DNA from: Aphelocoma coerulescens
Taxonomy: Eukaryota > Chordata > Aves > Passeriformes > Corvidae
Assembly (NCBI RefSeq): GCF_041296385.1
Contig: NC_091013.1
Location: forward strand, 68,479,563-68,543,562
DNA length: 64,000 nt
Direction: 5' to 3'
Positions 1 to 14,100 of this stretch are shown here, piece after piece (positions within the stretch are counted from its first letter, which is position 1; each line of letters starts with the position of its first letter). A program made the position numbers and the translations under genes. The notes under the pieces were generated by a model that was not told where the DNA came from, searched no databases, and worked only from the letters and a program-made list of their open reading frames with translations.

Positions 1-3000
1 TGCAAAGTTCCTTGGCTCAGGTGTGTTTATGGAATGAATATCACCAAATTCAATTTTTGTAATCATTCTCTGAAATGCACAAATATTTTCTCTTTCCAAA
101 AGCTATATCTGCAAAGGAACCTTGCCTGAAGAAATAATCACTGGTGCAACACAAATATGATATCTTCAGCTATTCAAGACACATAAATATTGGCAACTGT
201 TTGCCCTCAGTTTAATATGAAAATAAATAAAAGAATGTTTGGAAACTAAATGCGCACCAAAACGTGATTGATTTATTTACTGAAATACATGAACATGTTT
301 AATTTTTCATTTCATAAACCATACAGCTCCAGGGCAGCTGCTGAAAAGTTACTTAATGAGAACCTCTGTGCTGAGAAAGTCAAATTAATCAAAGCCTTAT
401 GGAGAAGAAAAACCTTGAACACATTTTGCGATTTATCCAAAAAAAAAACCACTCTTGCCTTCAAACACAACTAATTAAAAGAAAGACTAAAAATTTTATC
501 AGGAGAATCAGATTTTTCTTATGGTGTTAAACATAATTTTTTAGACAAGCAATACTATGCAAAATTTGGCAGTTCACCACGAATGTTCAAGAAGACAAAA
601 GGATGCCCAACATATCCCAACCTTCGCCTTGCTGAACACATATTTAAGACCCAGGGTTTGTCTGCTGCCAAGCTGTTTGGAGCCAGCTGTAAATGGCTGT
701 GATTGGCAGAAGGCAGACCTCGGCTGCTCTGGCACCGCCCAGCCTGCAGGCCCACAGTCAGATGCCCACTGTTATTTAATGACTTCTGCTCAAGTATGTT
801 CCTTCCAGAGACGAAGGGCAGCAATGTGCTGTATACGAGCTTAGTTCTCCAGCACACAGTTCCATCAAATCTCGGTTTGAACTGTTAGCTGCGGATGGGG
901 AGTTCTGCAGACAGAAATTAGACATAGGAAGGGCCCATTCTGCGTGAATTTCCGAGAGCCAGACCAAAATCAGGAGCTATTGCTGATGGCACTTTCAGCA
1001 ATGAGGAGTTTCTTAAACTCAGTGTGCACGTGGCTCCCCAGTACACAGGGCTTCAGACAATGGGTTGTGCCCGCTGTCACACATCTTATGTCTATGCCCA
1101 CTTAATGACTTCTAGGGGATTTTTTTCTCCAGATTTGATGTTACCAGCCAGAACTTTAAGGCAAGTCTGGGTAAGGCATCAACATGAATGCAAAGTTGCT
1201 CTGCAATGGCAAAAAACCCCACATGTAGTCGCAGCTCTCACTAAATGTTAGCAGCATGTTTAAAAGTCTGCTATCAACTTTAAATACAGCTGGGAGTGAT
1301 TATAATTTATTTTGACAGCCTCATTCTCAATTGTATATCTTCCTTTTTACTTTACTCTGGCATTCTTATGGGCTGCCTTAAAGTGCATGTAGATTTATTT
1401 CTTTGCCACTTCAGCCATCCTTACTCTGCCAGAGGGAGCTATGGGAAGCAGAAGGAGGACTTAAGTGTCTCTAAGCAATGGTGTGACAAAGGGCAAAGGA
1501 TTTGGAAGTACTGCTAAAAATGACAGAGTAAAGCATTATGTTTTTCAGTACTCTATGCCTATACCATCTGTTAGAAACAAAGATCAATCTCAGTATCCCC
1601 AGGGCTGCTGTTCTCCCATTTTTTGCTCATTATGCTCTTTAACTCCAGCGTTTAATTACAGATGGGACAATTACCATATCCAAATTAAAGCCTGTGTGAG
1701 CAGAGCATAGGAAGAAACTCTGAATTAGTTTAGACACAACATTGTATTAAAACAGAAACCTTGGAACTGATGATTACTCATGTTTGAATTATCTAGTACT
1801 GCTCAATCTAGAACTATGGATTATTATTTACTTTGAAGTAACTTAAGACAAAATATTGACCAAGTATCGATCCATACATCTTTGGTGATGTTCACATCAA
1901 GGAATGATTCTGTCAAATATAGAAGTCTGAAAAAAAGCAAGAACCCTCATTCCCAGGGGCAGCGGGGCACATGATACCTATCACAACTTCTCTTGGACCA
2001 AAGTAATCCTCACATTTCTCAGGTTTTATCAAGATTGTATAGCTCAGAAGAGAATTGTCACCTTAAATGGAAAAAAAGAAAACAAAAAAACCCAGAAATT
2101 CAGTCTAAGATAACCTCTCCCTAAATTAGACATTTTTTCTGCACTGTATGCTTGGCTACTATTATACCACTGCGACAAAGGTTCGACCCCATATTGGGGC
2201 ATCCTATATTCCATAAGCTCTCTTCCAGTGTCTCAAAGTGAAACTGTGGCCATGCATGCTATCAGGTGTCCTAGTCCTTACTTTGAAATAGATCACCTTT
2301 TCAGAGCAGTTCTGCGGACAGGCTTTCAAAATAATTTAAAGACGTGCAGAATTGCGGTAGAATTCTCCCCATGGGTGAGAATGCTTCCTCTAATTTGTTA
2401 AAGAACTTTATCAAATTTGTCACTCAGTGATGTACAAATGTGGTGTCCATTGAAAGTTAGTAGAATATTTTCATTTTTCTTTTGTCCCTTATCAGTTATA
2501 ACTAGATTAATAAACTTACTTCTCTTTGTATTAGTAGAGTCTAAGAACTTAATCTTTTCCACATCATAAACACTAAGCAGTGTTAACAGTCAGAGTTTTA
2601 TAAGAACTGTAGGCACTGGTTATTTGCTTGGACAGCCTTAGGATCAGTCAGATACATAATATTTAAATTTCTTGATATTGACACTCTACAGCACTCAGTA
2701 GCATTGAAGTGAGAAAAATCTCAGTATAGGTATTTAAGGAGGTGGCTGCCATGTGTCTAATAGTTTATTAGATACAATTTCATTAAAAATCAGTATATTC
2801 AGTGAAATTAAAATTTACTTAATGATCTGACAGATTGGTACCATCTGTAGCATGTAATTTATCGGTATAGTCTGTACTGTAACATATATAGATTTAACCA
2901 ATCACTCAAACAATCTGGTATAAATTTCTAAGTACAATTGAAAAGGAAAATCAATTCCTCAAAAAAAATGCTTCTCCTTTTGCAATAATTATCTTCAGGG

Positions 3001-5525
3001 ATGATATGGAATCCAAGATTTATGGTACAGTATTTGGGCTTATACTTTACTATTTTGTGATACAAGAAATCACTTACCTTTTTCAGATACAGAATAATCA
3101 AACAGTAATTCTGTTCATCAGCATAACAAATCCAGTCATTTTACACACAGATCTTTCCATGAGCTTTCAATTAACCTGATTTTTATTTTGCTGAATCTCT
3201 GATCATCTGTGGACATGGATGCTTGTTTTACTCCATGGTTTTTACTTCTAAAAACCAGTATTACAGTCCAGTTCCTATTAATTCATCTTTAATGAAGTGA
3301 GAGCTTATCTGATAGTGAAATCCTTGCTCGTAATAAATACTGCCTGCTAAACAAGTAAGCCGTGTTACTGAAAGATTTATCAGGCGAGCTCTGAATTTAC
3401 CTATTGCACTTTCATCTCACTGGTTTGACACCAGTGTCGATGCCAGCCCACACCAATGAGCTGTGTTATCTAATTACAATTTCTAGTGTTCTATAAACAC
3501 CACAAAATAGATAAGACTCACTGGAAGTTGTGGTCCTAACGACATGAAAAGTGACCACTCAAGTGATTTACTCTTGGTTCTTCACAATGCATTCATGCAT
3601 TCATTAAGTATAGAAGTGAGGCTGATTTCAAAAGATGGATCTGTAAGCAATAAGCTTATTTTGTGAAGCTATGGGCTGTTCTCTATAATTGTGGAAAAAA
3701 AAATATTCTCTCATATTGATTCAGCTTGATTCTGAAAAAAATAACCCCTCCCCTCAGTGACTAAGATAAATAAGGTGTTTCGAAAGCCATTGGATTTTAT
3801 TGCTGTGGTAATTCACCAGATCAGTGAAATTATGATTGTGTGCCTGACATTATACATAAGGGTTTAATTTTTCCCTCCAAAATACAATACTGATATCCTT
3901 AATCTTTTTCTCAAACCTCCACTCATGTCAAGGAGAAAATCAATTTTCTTTTGATTTTGTATGTGTAATTTTGCCTTGTAAGTCATGATCTTTAAACTGA
4001 GCAAAGTTCCAATTTAATAATAAAAGCTACAGTAGGTGTCACTTCTTATGAAAAGTCACATATTCTAGAAAGGACTGAAAATAAAACTGATGTGCAAATG
4101 TTCAAAAACTGCATCCAAATACACATAGTACAGATCGAATCTGACTGTCCATGCTTTGAAAATTCTAAAATGCAATAAATGTACTCATATGACTTGATGA
4201 ATTGAAATCTGAAAATCATAACCATCTACTAGTGCAACACTCATTTTCTTTAAGTGTGAATCTATATGAAATCCAGTTAAAAACAGGTTTGATTTTCTTC
4301 AAGCTGGTTTGTATGATCTGCTTTAGAAAGGTGACCTTGCCCATGTTTTCATGCCATATTAGCTCTTCAGAAGTCAACCTGTGTATTTTTAAGTATTCAT
4401 GGTGAAGAGAGTCACATGTTTTTTGTCATAGAAACATTTACCTTTTGGCCTTATCACACTGTATATGAAAACTAAAGTCTGGCCACATTTAAGGTCTTAT
4501 TCACTGTCCTTTGTTTCATGCACAGTGCAGGGTCTCATTGGCACAAGACAATGCCTCAGCACCAAGTTCAATAAATAGCAGAGCTATTTACTGGACTTAT
4601 TAAGTGAACTCATCATTTTTTAAAAGTTAAAGCCCAAAATACTTCAACTTCTGGAGGAGGTACTTTGTTTCCTAGAAAAGTTAACATGTCTTAAGCTTCT
4701 CCAACTCAAACTACTTTTCGTAGTGAATATTTATATGGAGAATCCCTGATTTAGAACCCATACTGGGTTTTTTTCCCATATTTACAATACTGTAGCCTAA
4801 TCACATACTAAGAAGGTTCTAAAATTTGTGCCATGTACTATAGCTGTTTGTAGGAAAGAGACACCAGACAATTGCCCTGACTCCAGACAGGATATATCGG
4901 AATGCAAATGGCAGGAAGGAAGGCAATGTGTCTTGTCATGTCTGGAATTGGTTCCCTGACTTTCATTTCAGCTCTGGGCAGTAAACACAAACTTGAATTT
5001 CAGACAAATAGAGAGCCTGATATTTTACACCATGTGAGAATCCAGGGTCAAATCCCTACGTGCTCAGTTTGAGGGGAAGCTGTGGCTATCCAGTACCTCT
5101 GCAAACTCAAGATTTTAATTTGTGTTCTATAGTCACCCCTGGAAATAGAACTATACTAATTTTTGAAATCTATTTTTCAATTATTATTTTTATCTATTTT
5201 AATATTTATCACTATTTTATCAGTGATGAATTTTGCATTCAGTTCCACATTGCTTCCACTGAAAAAATTATCTGAACAAGAAGTAATTTTAGATTTTGCT
5301 AACAATATTGATGATTCTGTTTCCTGAAATCTCTGAGAATCTGACAGATAATTCTCAAAAAACTTCACGTAGTTGCCTAGACTACTTCTCTTTTCCCACA
5401 TTCAGCTGACACTACTACATTCTTTTCTTAACAGAAGCTCTATTTTGGTATAGCATGTGCATTTGAAACTTGAGAAAAATAATCAATCATGAACAATAAT
5501 TTTAATGTCAAATCAATTTCCCTTC

Positions 5526-5547
5526 CATACATACATACATACATACA
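5526..5547. repeat. CATA tetranucleotide microsatellite
   Basis: About five copies of a CATA/ATAC unit in tandem within the upstream flank. Confidence 0.85.
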
Positions 5548-7540
5548 CAAGCTCAACCTGAGCAAGTTAATCTTTGAAGTTTCACTACACCTCAATTTTG
5601 GTAATTCTTATTTTCACATCTTCCAGAATGCCATCTTTCTTGTGTTTAACCTTATAAAACCTGAAGGTATTTGTTTCTCTTGGAGCCACTCCAAAGTGTT
5701 TTTGTATTATACTTAGTGAAAAGCAAAAGCAGCTCTTTTATTATTATAGTCTTATTGATCAAAACCCTAACTTAAAAGATCTCTTTCATCATAAATAGTG
5801 ATTATTCCCATGTTTTTCACACAACATACCCACCACACCACCTCAACCATAAATTCCAGCATCTTTTTAGGTTTTGATTGATGCCCTTGTGTGTTCTAGG
5901 TTTTGAAGTCTGGCTGTTACAGGAAAGATTCATGACCTTCAGGATTATACAGTCTGTAAATAGCAAGAAGCTTAGAATTTTGCCTTAAGTTGACAGTAGC
6001 CATCACAAGATTCAAACCAGATGAAGCAGCTGCCATTTGTGTAGTGTATATTATCCTGGGCACCACTCCTTAACGTTCATGACAATACAGACACTGCAAT
6101 AAATCACCTTCTGATTAACTAAAAGTATGGTAAATTTTACCTGCACTAGAGTAGTTTAAATGACCTTTGAAATTTCTAAAAGCTTTCCAGCAGAGTAAAT
6201 AAGCATGTAATAGGGTAATTTAGGATGCATATTACTGACAATTTGCTGTCATTTCAATTTCAACCAAAAAAATACCGTTCGCGAGGCAGGTTCACTTACT
6301 AAATAAACTGGATGGCACTGGCAGACTCACAGGATTTTTGTTTGTTTGCTTGTCTGTGCTTTTTCCTTTAAGCAGTAGAGAATAGAGGGTGTAGACACAC
6401 AGTGTAGCTCATTACCATACCGTCTCATTCCAGGGCAACCCTGAAAAATCACTGGGGCCCAACACAAACACCCTTGTAGCTTCTACCGTGTCTTTGGGAC
6501 TCTGTACTACATTCTCCTGCTGCCTGAATCGCTTCTTAACTCCTATTGATTGTTCCTCTCAGCTCTTATCTCCGTGTTACACTGACACTTGCCACGTGCT
6601 TTACAAGCACAAGAAGTGGAGAATGAGTTGGATTTTATCGCAGGCTGCCTTGTCAGATGTGCTCATTCTCTAAGGAAAAAAACAACTGTTTGCCTATGGC
6701 AACAGCATCACCTGCTGCTGGATGAGAAAGCAACATTCCCTTTTCCTGAGGGGTTAGGCTAATCCTTATTTAATTTTTCAGGGTAACTGAGCTGAATATG
6801 CAGATCAGGATTGAGGAATCAGACCATATAATTCATGCTTTACTGCAATATTTTATAAAATTTTGCCATGTTCACATTGCAATTCATATGTTTGAATTTC
6901 TAGTGTCACTTTGACAAAGAGAAAGCAGAATATTTTTATGTTTGGGGCTGTAGATTTTTCCCAAAACCCATAAGAAGGATCAGTCCATAGAATGAAAAAC
7001 TTTTGAGAGATTTATTAGAAGCAATCCTTCCCTGGGTTTGTAAATCACCATTAAATATGGTTTTGTAAATAAAAACAAAGCAACAAATTGACATACCAGA
7101 TATTCTAAGTCCTAGTTTAGAATAACATCTAGGAACATTACACTTTAAATTTAATCATTATGCATAAAAATGATAGAATAATTTTGTAATAAACAAAAAC
7201 TGGAGTAGGTACATGATACTTCAAAATTTAGTAATATTTCTTCTTCCATCAGAATTTGACTATAAAATAGCATTTTCTAAGAGATCAGGTTGATTTTACT
7301 GCTCCTTTTGACTTGCTTAAAACCAGATACCTACAGCTTCCGAGGATATCCAAAAATGGATGTTTCCTTACAATATAGAAGGAACCAAAGTATTGATTAG
7401 TATCTACAGCTCTGAATCACCAGAATGACAACTTTGAGTCTTCCTTTCTCCATTTCTTCTCTTCTAAATTCAGATGGCTATGAGCTATCTTCGTGTTTCT
7501 CCATCTGGCAATGCTTTCTGTGATTTAATTCCCATTTATG

Positions 7541-7555
7541 TATATATATATATAT
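7541..7555. repeat. Short TA dinucleotide repeat
   Basis: An uninterrupted run of TA, about seven units, in the upstream flank. Confidence 0.8.
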
Positions 7556-8903
7556 GCTATGTCACGCACTCACTGGGTGATGTCATAGGGAAAATCATAT
7601 GAAATTATTTTGACAAACCCCTTAGTGCTGCTAAAACTTGGAAAGACAGAGTAATGTACAGAATAAGTTTAGTTATTGAAAAAAGGTGGAAATATGAGGA
7701 GAAAAAATATTTGACAATGTATGCCAAATGAAATTTAAAATGTAAAACAAAATTGATTTCTATTCAGGAGCAGAATTCTTTTTCTTAATTCCTGCAGTAA
7801 ATGACCAGAGAGAATTAAATCCAGAATTAGTACTGGCTTCTTTTGAATTATATTACTATTCTGTTGAGATTTCATTTTTATGGATTGGCTACAAATTCCT
7901 AATAGACAGATGCTTCTGTTGCTTCAATTTGATGTAAAAGCAGTTATTCACAATCCTAAATATTTGAATACAAGGAATTTGTATCATATAGGTAAACTAA
8001 TCCTGTTTAAGAATAATAAAATGAATTGCTTATCATACAGTAAATTCTTAGTGTAAACACTTAACACAGGTTTCAGAAAATGACTTTACAGATTTCTCTC
8101 CACTAGAGGTCTCTAGAGAAATGCAATAAACTGTTCAGAATAGCAGATACCTTAGACTTCGCTTCTTGACATTATTTACATTTCCTGGAAGATGAAAATC
8201 AACAGTTGTTCTATTCTTATTCCAGGTATTTCTTTGGATATGCTCCTTCTGTTGTGCATAATAAAGATTCCTATAACTACAATAATAATTCAAATCCATG
8301 AGGTGTTTTAATCTATTTTATAATTAGATATTTAACATTTATATTTAGAACTTCAGCATCACATCACTTAGGAAATAAAGTAGCACAAAGCATTTAGTTG
8401 GAGGAAGGAAAAAGCTAAGGTGGCAGCTTGGTGGGGTAGCCAATCTGTTAAATAAAAAACAAATTAAAATAAATAAAGTAGCAATGGGCACAAGTGAACA
8501 AAATGTTCGTTAACCAGAGCAATACTTTAGTAGGCAAATTATAAAATGGTTACTCTGGTGTGCAGCTCAGCGTGCCATTATATCACAGGCAAAATAGAGC
8601 TTGGCTCCAATATTGTTTTATATATCTAGTTTAACAAAAACATAAATGAAGAATAAGATCCATGTAGTTCGATTGTTTTGTCTTCTGTATGCTTTCAATT
8701 TTGTTTTGTTATTACTAGAAGTTTTTCAATTAAAAGTGTGACATATTCCTTGGCTTGATATTTTCAAAAAACTAATTTCCACTAAAAGGTAAGCTTTATC
8801 CATTTCAAGATCTGTGCACTTATATACCACTCACCAGAACAACTCATTCAGGAATTTAGATATTTTTTCGGAAAATGAAGCTTATATTCATTATTTTATG
8901 TCT

Positions 8904-9497
8904 TTATGCTACTTTATTTCCATGAAATTCATCTCTGCATTTACTATTTTTTGCTAAAGCTTGCCTCATTAAATATAATATAATGATGTCACCAGGCTTG
9001 TTATTAGGTGTTGAATTATAGCCTGCTGTACTCAATGCAGAGAACAAACAGGATTCTCTGCGACTTGAGGTAGGGTAACTAATCAGAAAGCTGAAAAAAT
9101 ATGGAACGAAAATGGTTGCCCCATCTTTAACTGTGGTGGATAGCTCTGTAAACAAGAGCTCAATGGATGTAGCAGCATTAATTTCTACGTATTTTTTGAT
9201 GCTACATGGTAAGTGTGGAAGAGAAGAACCTGAGCTATGCTGAGAGGCCAGAGATGAGGGAGGGGCTCCTGAGAAGGACAGGTTTCTGGGACAGTTCTGG
9301 GACTCTCTGAAGTTTTTCAGATTAATTTTACAGTGTATCTTCTGATTTTTTTCACCTTTAAATTGAGAACTGCAAAGACTACTCAAATAAGGCCATTTAG
9401 CAGCTTGAATTATCACAGCTAGGCACTTAAGAGGTGATATTTCTCTGAGTATTTCTTGCTGCAAAGACCAGAAAGAGATAAAAAGCTCTGAGAGCAA
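8904..9497 (-). other. Long antisense open frame, unassigned
   Basis: An uninterrupted frame of 197 codons with an ATG start, the longest in the window. I recognise no domain, signal peptide or membrane segment in the translation. No promoter or poly(A) signal was identified around it. It could be a chance frame, an old insertion or a lineage-specific gene. I do not call it a gene. Confidence 0.15.
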
Positions 9498-10932
9498 TTA
9501 GAGCCCCGCACTGATATTCTCCTAAAGCTGGTAATATGAAATCACAGAGCTCACCTATCACCTCCATCAGTGGATCTGTCAGTGAGGCTTCAGGCATGGA
9601 GTTCACACATCAAGAGGGGCTGACACTTCCGTGAGCTATCTTGAGTTTTTTGCAAGTTTGATATGTAGAGGTCATGGTAGAAGAGAAGCCCACATACCAT
9701 TTAACCAAATGTCCCTGCTCTTAATCTTAGAAACCATGAAGGGTTATGGATACATAAGGCAAGACCTTACCTTTAAAATATCAAGTAATCTATGCATAGT
9801 TATAACCACCTTTACCTACAATAATATATACAGAATAGTCACTGTCCGTGTCTGCTGCTCTTTGCCCCATTTGTGCCTGTTCTGTAGCGATAGGTTGGTC
9901 CCACTGGTGTGTCAGTCCAATCCTGCATCCATTCCTAGCTATTCACCTCACTACTTGCTCCAGTTTGAGAAGGCAACTCAGTGAAGTAGCCATGAGAACT
10001 CACCTTATGTTAATAAAGATCTGAAATCGTCTATGGATTTTCCCTTTAAATTGAATTCATATGCAAACACATCTACATAAATGGCAGAATATTTTCCTTG
10101 ACATGAAAATTTCAAGCTCCTGTGTTGCAGTCCAAACTCCAACTGCCCCCGGAGCCTTAAGGCTATCACTTGATAGGAGGCTTGAGCCTGCCACTTCTGC
10201 CTCCGTTTCCTCAGTTACAGCTCAGAATTACACTTTCCTTTTACTGTACAAGAGGCTTTGAAGGACTGACTAACAAGTACAGAGAGGTACACGTTCAAAT
10301 TTTCAGATACTCTGTGATTTTGATATGACATGAAATCATATATTACATAAAGCTCTGAATAAAATCATTATGTAATAGTGCTTGTTAGTACTTTTACATA
10401 ATAAAGTACTTCTTTAATTAGAATTAAAATGAATATTTAAACTAGTACTGTATTTGATTGAGTAACAACTTCATAATCAGAATGTGTGTTAATACAGCTT
10501 TTTTTTCTCAAGACAAAAATGCTATTCCAGGTTATTGGCAACTGTACTTGAAACTTTCATCAACTTCACTGGTTAAACAGCTCATAGCTGATAACTGTGA
10601 GGACATGGAAAACAAAGGAAAGCAATGCAGTTCTTATGGGAACAGACATCTTCCTTTGGTTTTAAATAAAACCACGTGCAATGATCATGACCTCTGGATG
10701 CCTCAGTGCTATAAATACTAAACCATAAGTCAAAGTCTAAACTTCTCAAACTCTCTCTGTTGTCTTGTCAGCAGAATAAAATGTTAAGCCTCTGTAATAT
10801 GAATAAATTAATCAGTTAGAGATTAAAAGAAATTATTTATATGGCTAATGTATGGTACTGATTTAGGTTACTGAAGCTGGCAGCAAAAGCTGCTGTTCTA
10901 AGGGGGGGTGGTACGATGTTTCAGGTTGATCC

Positions 10933-10938
10933 TGTGGT
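10933..10938 (+). promoter_or_regulatory. RUNX-type motif TGTGGT in the POSTN promoter
   Basis: TGTGGT matches the RUNX core TGYGGT and sits about 60 bases before the expected transcription start. Periostin was first described as osteoblast-specific factor 2, and RUNX2 directs osteoblast genes, so the site is plausible. The motif is short and can occur by chance. Confidence 0.3.
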
Positions 10939-10962
10939 TCCCTCCCACCACCTTCTAACATG

Positions 10963-10970
10963 TATATAAA
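10963..10970 (+). promoter_or_regulatory. POSTN TATA box (TATATAAA)
   Basis: TATATAAA lies 69 bases before the POSTN start codon, so transcription should begin near 10993-11000. That gives a 5' leader of about 40-46 bases without any upstream ATG. The spacing is that of a focused TATA promoter, as expected for a tissue-restricted matrix gene. Confidence 0.75.
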
Positions 10971-10992
10971 CTGTCAGCTCTCCAGACCCTCT

Positions 10993-11038
10993 GCCAGTTC
11001 TCTCTTCTAGACTTGCCAGAAGCAACAGAGGACTAAAG
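10993..11038 (+). other. POSTN 5' UTR (approximate start)
   Basis: The start is inferred from the TATA box position. The leader has no ATG. The start codon context has A at -3, which is favourable. Confidence 0.5.
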
Positions 11039-11160
11039 ATGAAGATCTTTTTCCTATTCACATTTTTGACTTTTTTGTTGTCGGCTTTTGAACAAGCAGC
11101 TGCTTATGCTCACTATGACAAGATTTTAACTCATAGTCGAATAAGGGCACGCGACCAGGG
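11039..11160 (+). CDS. POSTN: POSTN exon 1 (signal peptide)
   Basis: The 122 coding bases begin [20 protein letters not shown], a hydrophobic signal peptide with probable cleavage just after the alanine-rich stretch near residue 22. They continue into [17 protein letters not shown], which matches the start of mature periostin. The donor is GTAAGT. The exon ends two bases into a glycine codon. Confidence 0.93.
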
Positions 11161-14100
11161 GTAAGTAACTGGCTTTTATTTCTAATTTAAAAGGAAGCTT
11201 GTTAAACTTTATTCTCCCCTTTCTTCTAGCATTATATTACATGTAATTTTTCACTATGAATTTTTATTGTCATTCAAGTGGAGCTTTCTTTTTAAATTCA
11301 TTTTACAATAATTGTTCCTGAATAAAAAGCTTTTCTGGGAGTTTTAAAAAGAGATAGCAAACTGTTAAACTTCATAAAATGGAAAGGAATCTAAAATAAC
11401 CACTTCTCAATGGATAAAATATGATTCAGAATCACCAAAATTAATTTCAGTTCATAAGTATTGTAATGGGATGTCAGAAAAGTTTAATGTGTGTTTTCAA
11501 ACTTTTAGAGAGTTGAGAGCTATCCCACAGTATTTGCTCTCTTTATTCCATCCTGATGAAAATCATGAACTCTATTTACATGTTTTCTAACATGGGAATA
11601 TATACTGGGAGCCCTTTGTAAAACTTCTGTTCCCACTAGAGCAATGCAGCAAGCTGCTCAGCAGGGCTTCCAAAAGACAATACTCACAAGCCAGGCTGCT
11701 TGGAGACATGGAAATAATTTGAACAGCTGGTGCCAGGGAAACACATGTGCCTAAAGATATTTTCCTCTAGTCTTAAGCAAAAAACATTCTGTGAATAAGA
11801 ATTGTTTACTATCCTATCTTCCCACTGCCTGCTACACACACTTTTCAAAATTTTTAGCTTCTCAAATAAAAAAAAACTCACTAACTTCCCAGTGATGTAA
11901 AGTATATATTCTAAGTCCTGAAGTGATGAATTTTTTAATTGCAGAAGTATAAAAATTAATGATGAAATGCCCTTGCCCCATGGAATTTAACTGTAAGAAA
12001 TTCCTCTTCTGTACACCACCATGTTACAGAACACGTATTCCTCATCTGAAGTCTGTGACTCCTTTTATTTACATGCCAATTTACCCTTTGGTCCCCAGTA
12101 ATTCCCAGAATGTTTACTTAGGTGCCTCCGGTACTCCAAATGGTTGGTAATCAAAATAGCTGATTGATTTACAGAAGACAGGGCTTCCTTCTACATGAAG
12201 AACAAGGCACTTTTTTTCCCCATCTCCCCATGACCTTCAGCTGCACAGATGTGTAAAAGACAAAACCTTTAATGAAAAGGGCCTGATGGTATTCACTGGT
12301 CCCTGGTGGCTGGTAATTCACTTTGCAGGGGGAAGGGAGAAATGGATACCGAGACTTGACTGGGCACAGCTAGTGATCACTGCCCATCAGAGACCCAGGG
12401 TCAAACCAGAATGAAGGGGAAGATTCTGTCTCTCCGGGGAGAGTGGGCTTGCCGAGGAATCCAGCTGGGCAGTCCCAAGAGCTTGCACTGTGACTACTTC
12501 AAAGCACACCTGTCCCAGGAACTGAAGCCAGATGTTAATTTCTTACTCAACAGGAAGATTATTTGCTGCTATTTCATGTAGAATTTTTTGAAAGATGTAC
12601 AAAAAGTGTTTTTAAAATGTTTCTCACTGCACCCATAGCCCAAACGTCTGCGCTCTTCAGCAAGTTATGGGAACAAAAAAGAAATACTTCAGCACTTGCA
12701 GAAATTGGTACCAGCAAGCCATCTGTGGAAAGAAAGCGTAAGTATGCTCTGCTTCCAAACTATTCTCCATTGATTGAGATAATAAAATGTACAATTAGAA
12801 AACTCCTTTTCTCACAGACAAGCTAACTTTTTCTGGTTTATGCTAGAAACTTTACTTCTCCTCCAGGTGGCATTGCTATACTGACTTCCCCTTTCCTTCT
12901 CTGGGCATGCTGCAAGTCATCCAAAATATTTCACCTTTCAGTAAAGTCTGCCATACCACTGACAACTTTGGCACTAAATTTTATTCTACCGCAGACACAT
13001 TGGGAAGAAGGGTGTTTCCTGAAAATGCTTAGGCTGGAAATTGGATGTTCTCACAGGCAGTTTTGGAAAACAACCTACTCCTGTGGTTTTATTCCTAGAT
13101 AGATGTCATGTCTTCCTATGAGAGAAAGTCTGCTCTCAGAATGAATCTGAGGGAATTCATTATGTTGCCAAGCTCCAGAAGCAAAATGCATTGAGCAATG
13201 ATAGATACCTTCATGTGTTAGGAAAAATAGTTTGAAGCAGTAGGCAGTTTAGATTCATCAAACTGAAGTCACCTGAAGATTTTGTTCTCTTCATGACTAG
13301 AATTTAGAGGAATGTAAGTTGCAAAACATTTTACAAATCCTGTGCAAGGTCCCAAGAAGTCTAATACAGACAACCAGTGGAAGACGTTGAGCAGTGGGGC
13401 TGCATGGATTTGGTCATGGGAGTATACACAAAATTATCACCTGCCCTTTCCCTTCCATTTTAACCCCCCTACCATTGTCCAAGCATTCCCAGAGCAAAGG
13501 GTAGAGGAGGAAAAGAATGTGGATGAGAATAAGTTGAACCATAGAGCTCCGAGGGTTGTTTAAGGGGTTTTCGTGGTTATAATTGAGCATCTGTTATAAC
13601 TTAGTCTTAGCTGTTAATGAGTTTTATACTCTGCATACTAAAAACAGAAATGTAGACAAGACTAAAGAGGTTACTACAAAAAGAATGCTAATCCAAAGGA
13701 CAACAGCTCTTCTCATGTCAGCATCTCAATGTTAACAAGTCATCCCTAACTTATATCTATAAAATGTTGAATGTTTTAATTATGGACAATTCCTGTCCAC
13801 TGCTATAAGTTTACAATGGGAATGTAACTTACAAATTTCCTAAAATCATCATTTTTTTGGACCAAAAGTCTTTCCACTGTTTCTCAGCAGTATTTTGTCT
13901 CCACGCCAGCAAGAAGTAGAAACAGATGAGTCACAGAGCTGATTTGAATAAACTGAAAACTGTCTCTCTTAGCCAAGAATAACAAGGATTAAGGTAGTGT
14001 TGTTCAGTCTTTTTCCTTTGGAATATACTCCCTTGGATGAGATCAGGACAACTTTGTACTAAAAAAAAAAAGACAATAACAACAAAAAAACAATCCCAAG

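Larger units (their letters stand above)
1..10860. other. Upstream AT-rich flank, no supported gene
   Basis: I see no multi-exon gene, RNA gene or clear mobile element here. The open frames are short and scattered. The longest is an antisense frame of 197 codons at 8904-9497, with no recognised domain and no splice or homology support. The stretch at about 550-1000 is richer in GC than its surroundings and might be a regulatory block. In the human genome, as I recall, TRPC4 lies upstream of POSTN in the same orientation. If that holds here, its 3' end would be at or beyond the left edge. Two overlapping AATAAA motifs at 222-231 could be a gene end, but nothing coding was seen beside them. Confidence 0.6.

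Noticed and set aside
222..231. AATAAA motifs as the end of TRPC4
   Set aside because: The motifs are common in AT-rich DNA and no coding sequence of that gene is visible in the window. Synteny alone is not enough.
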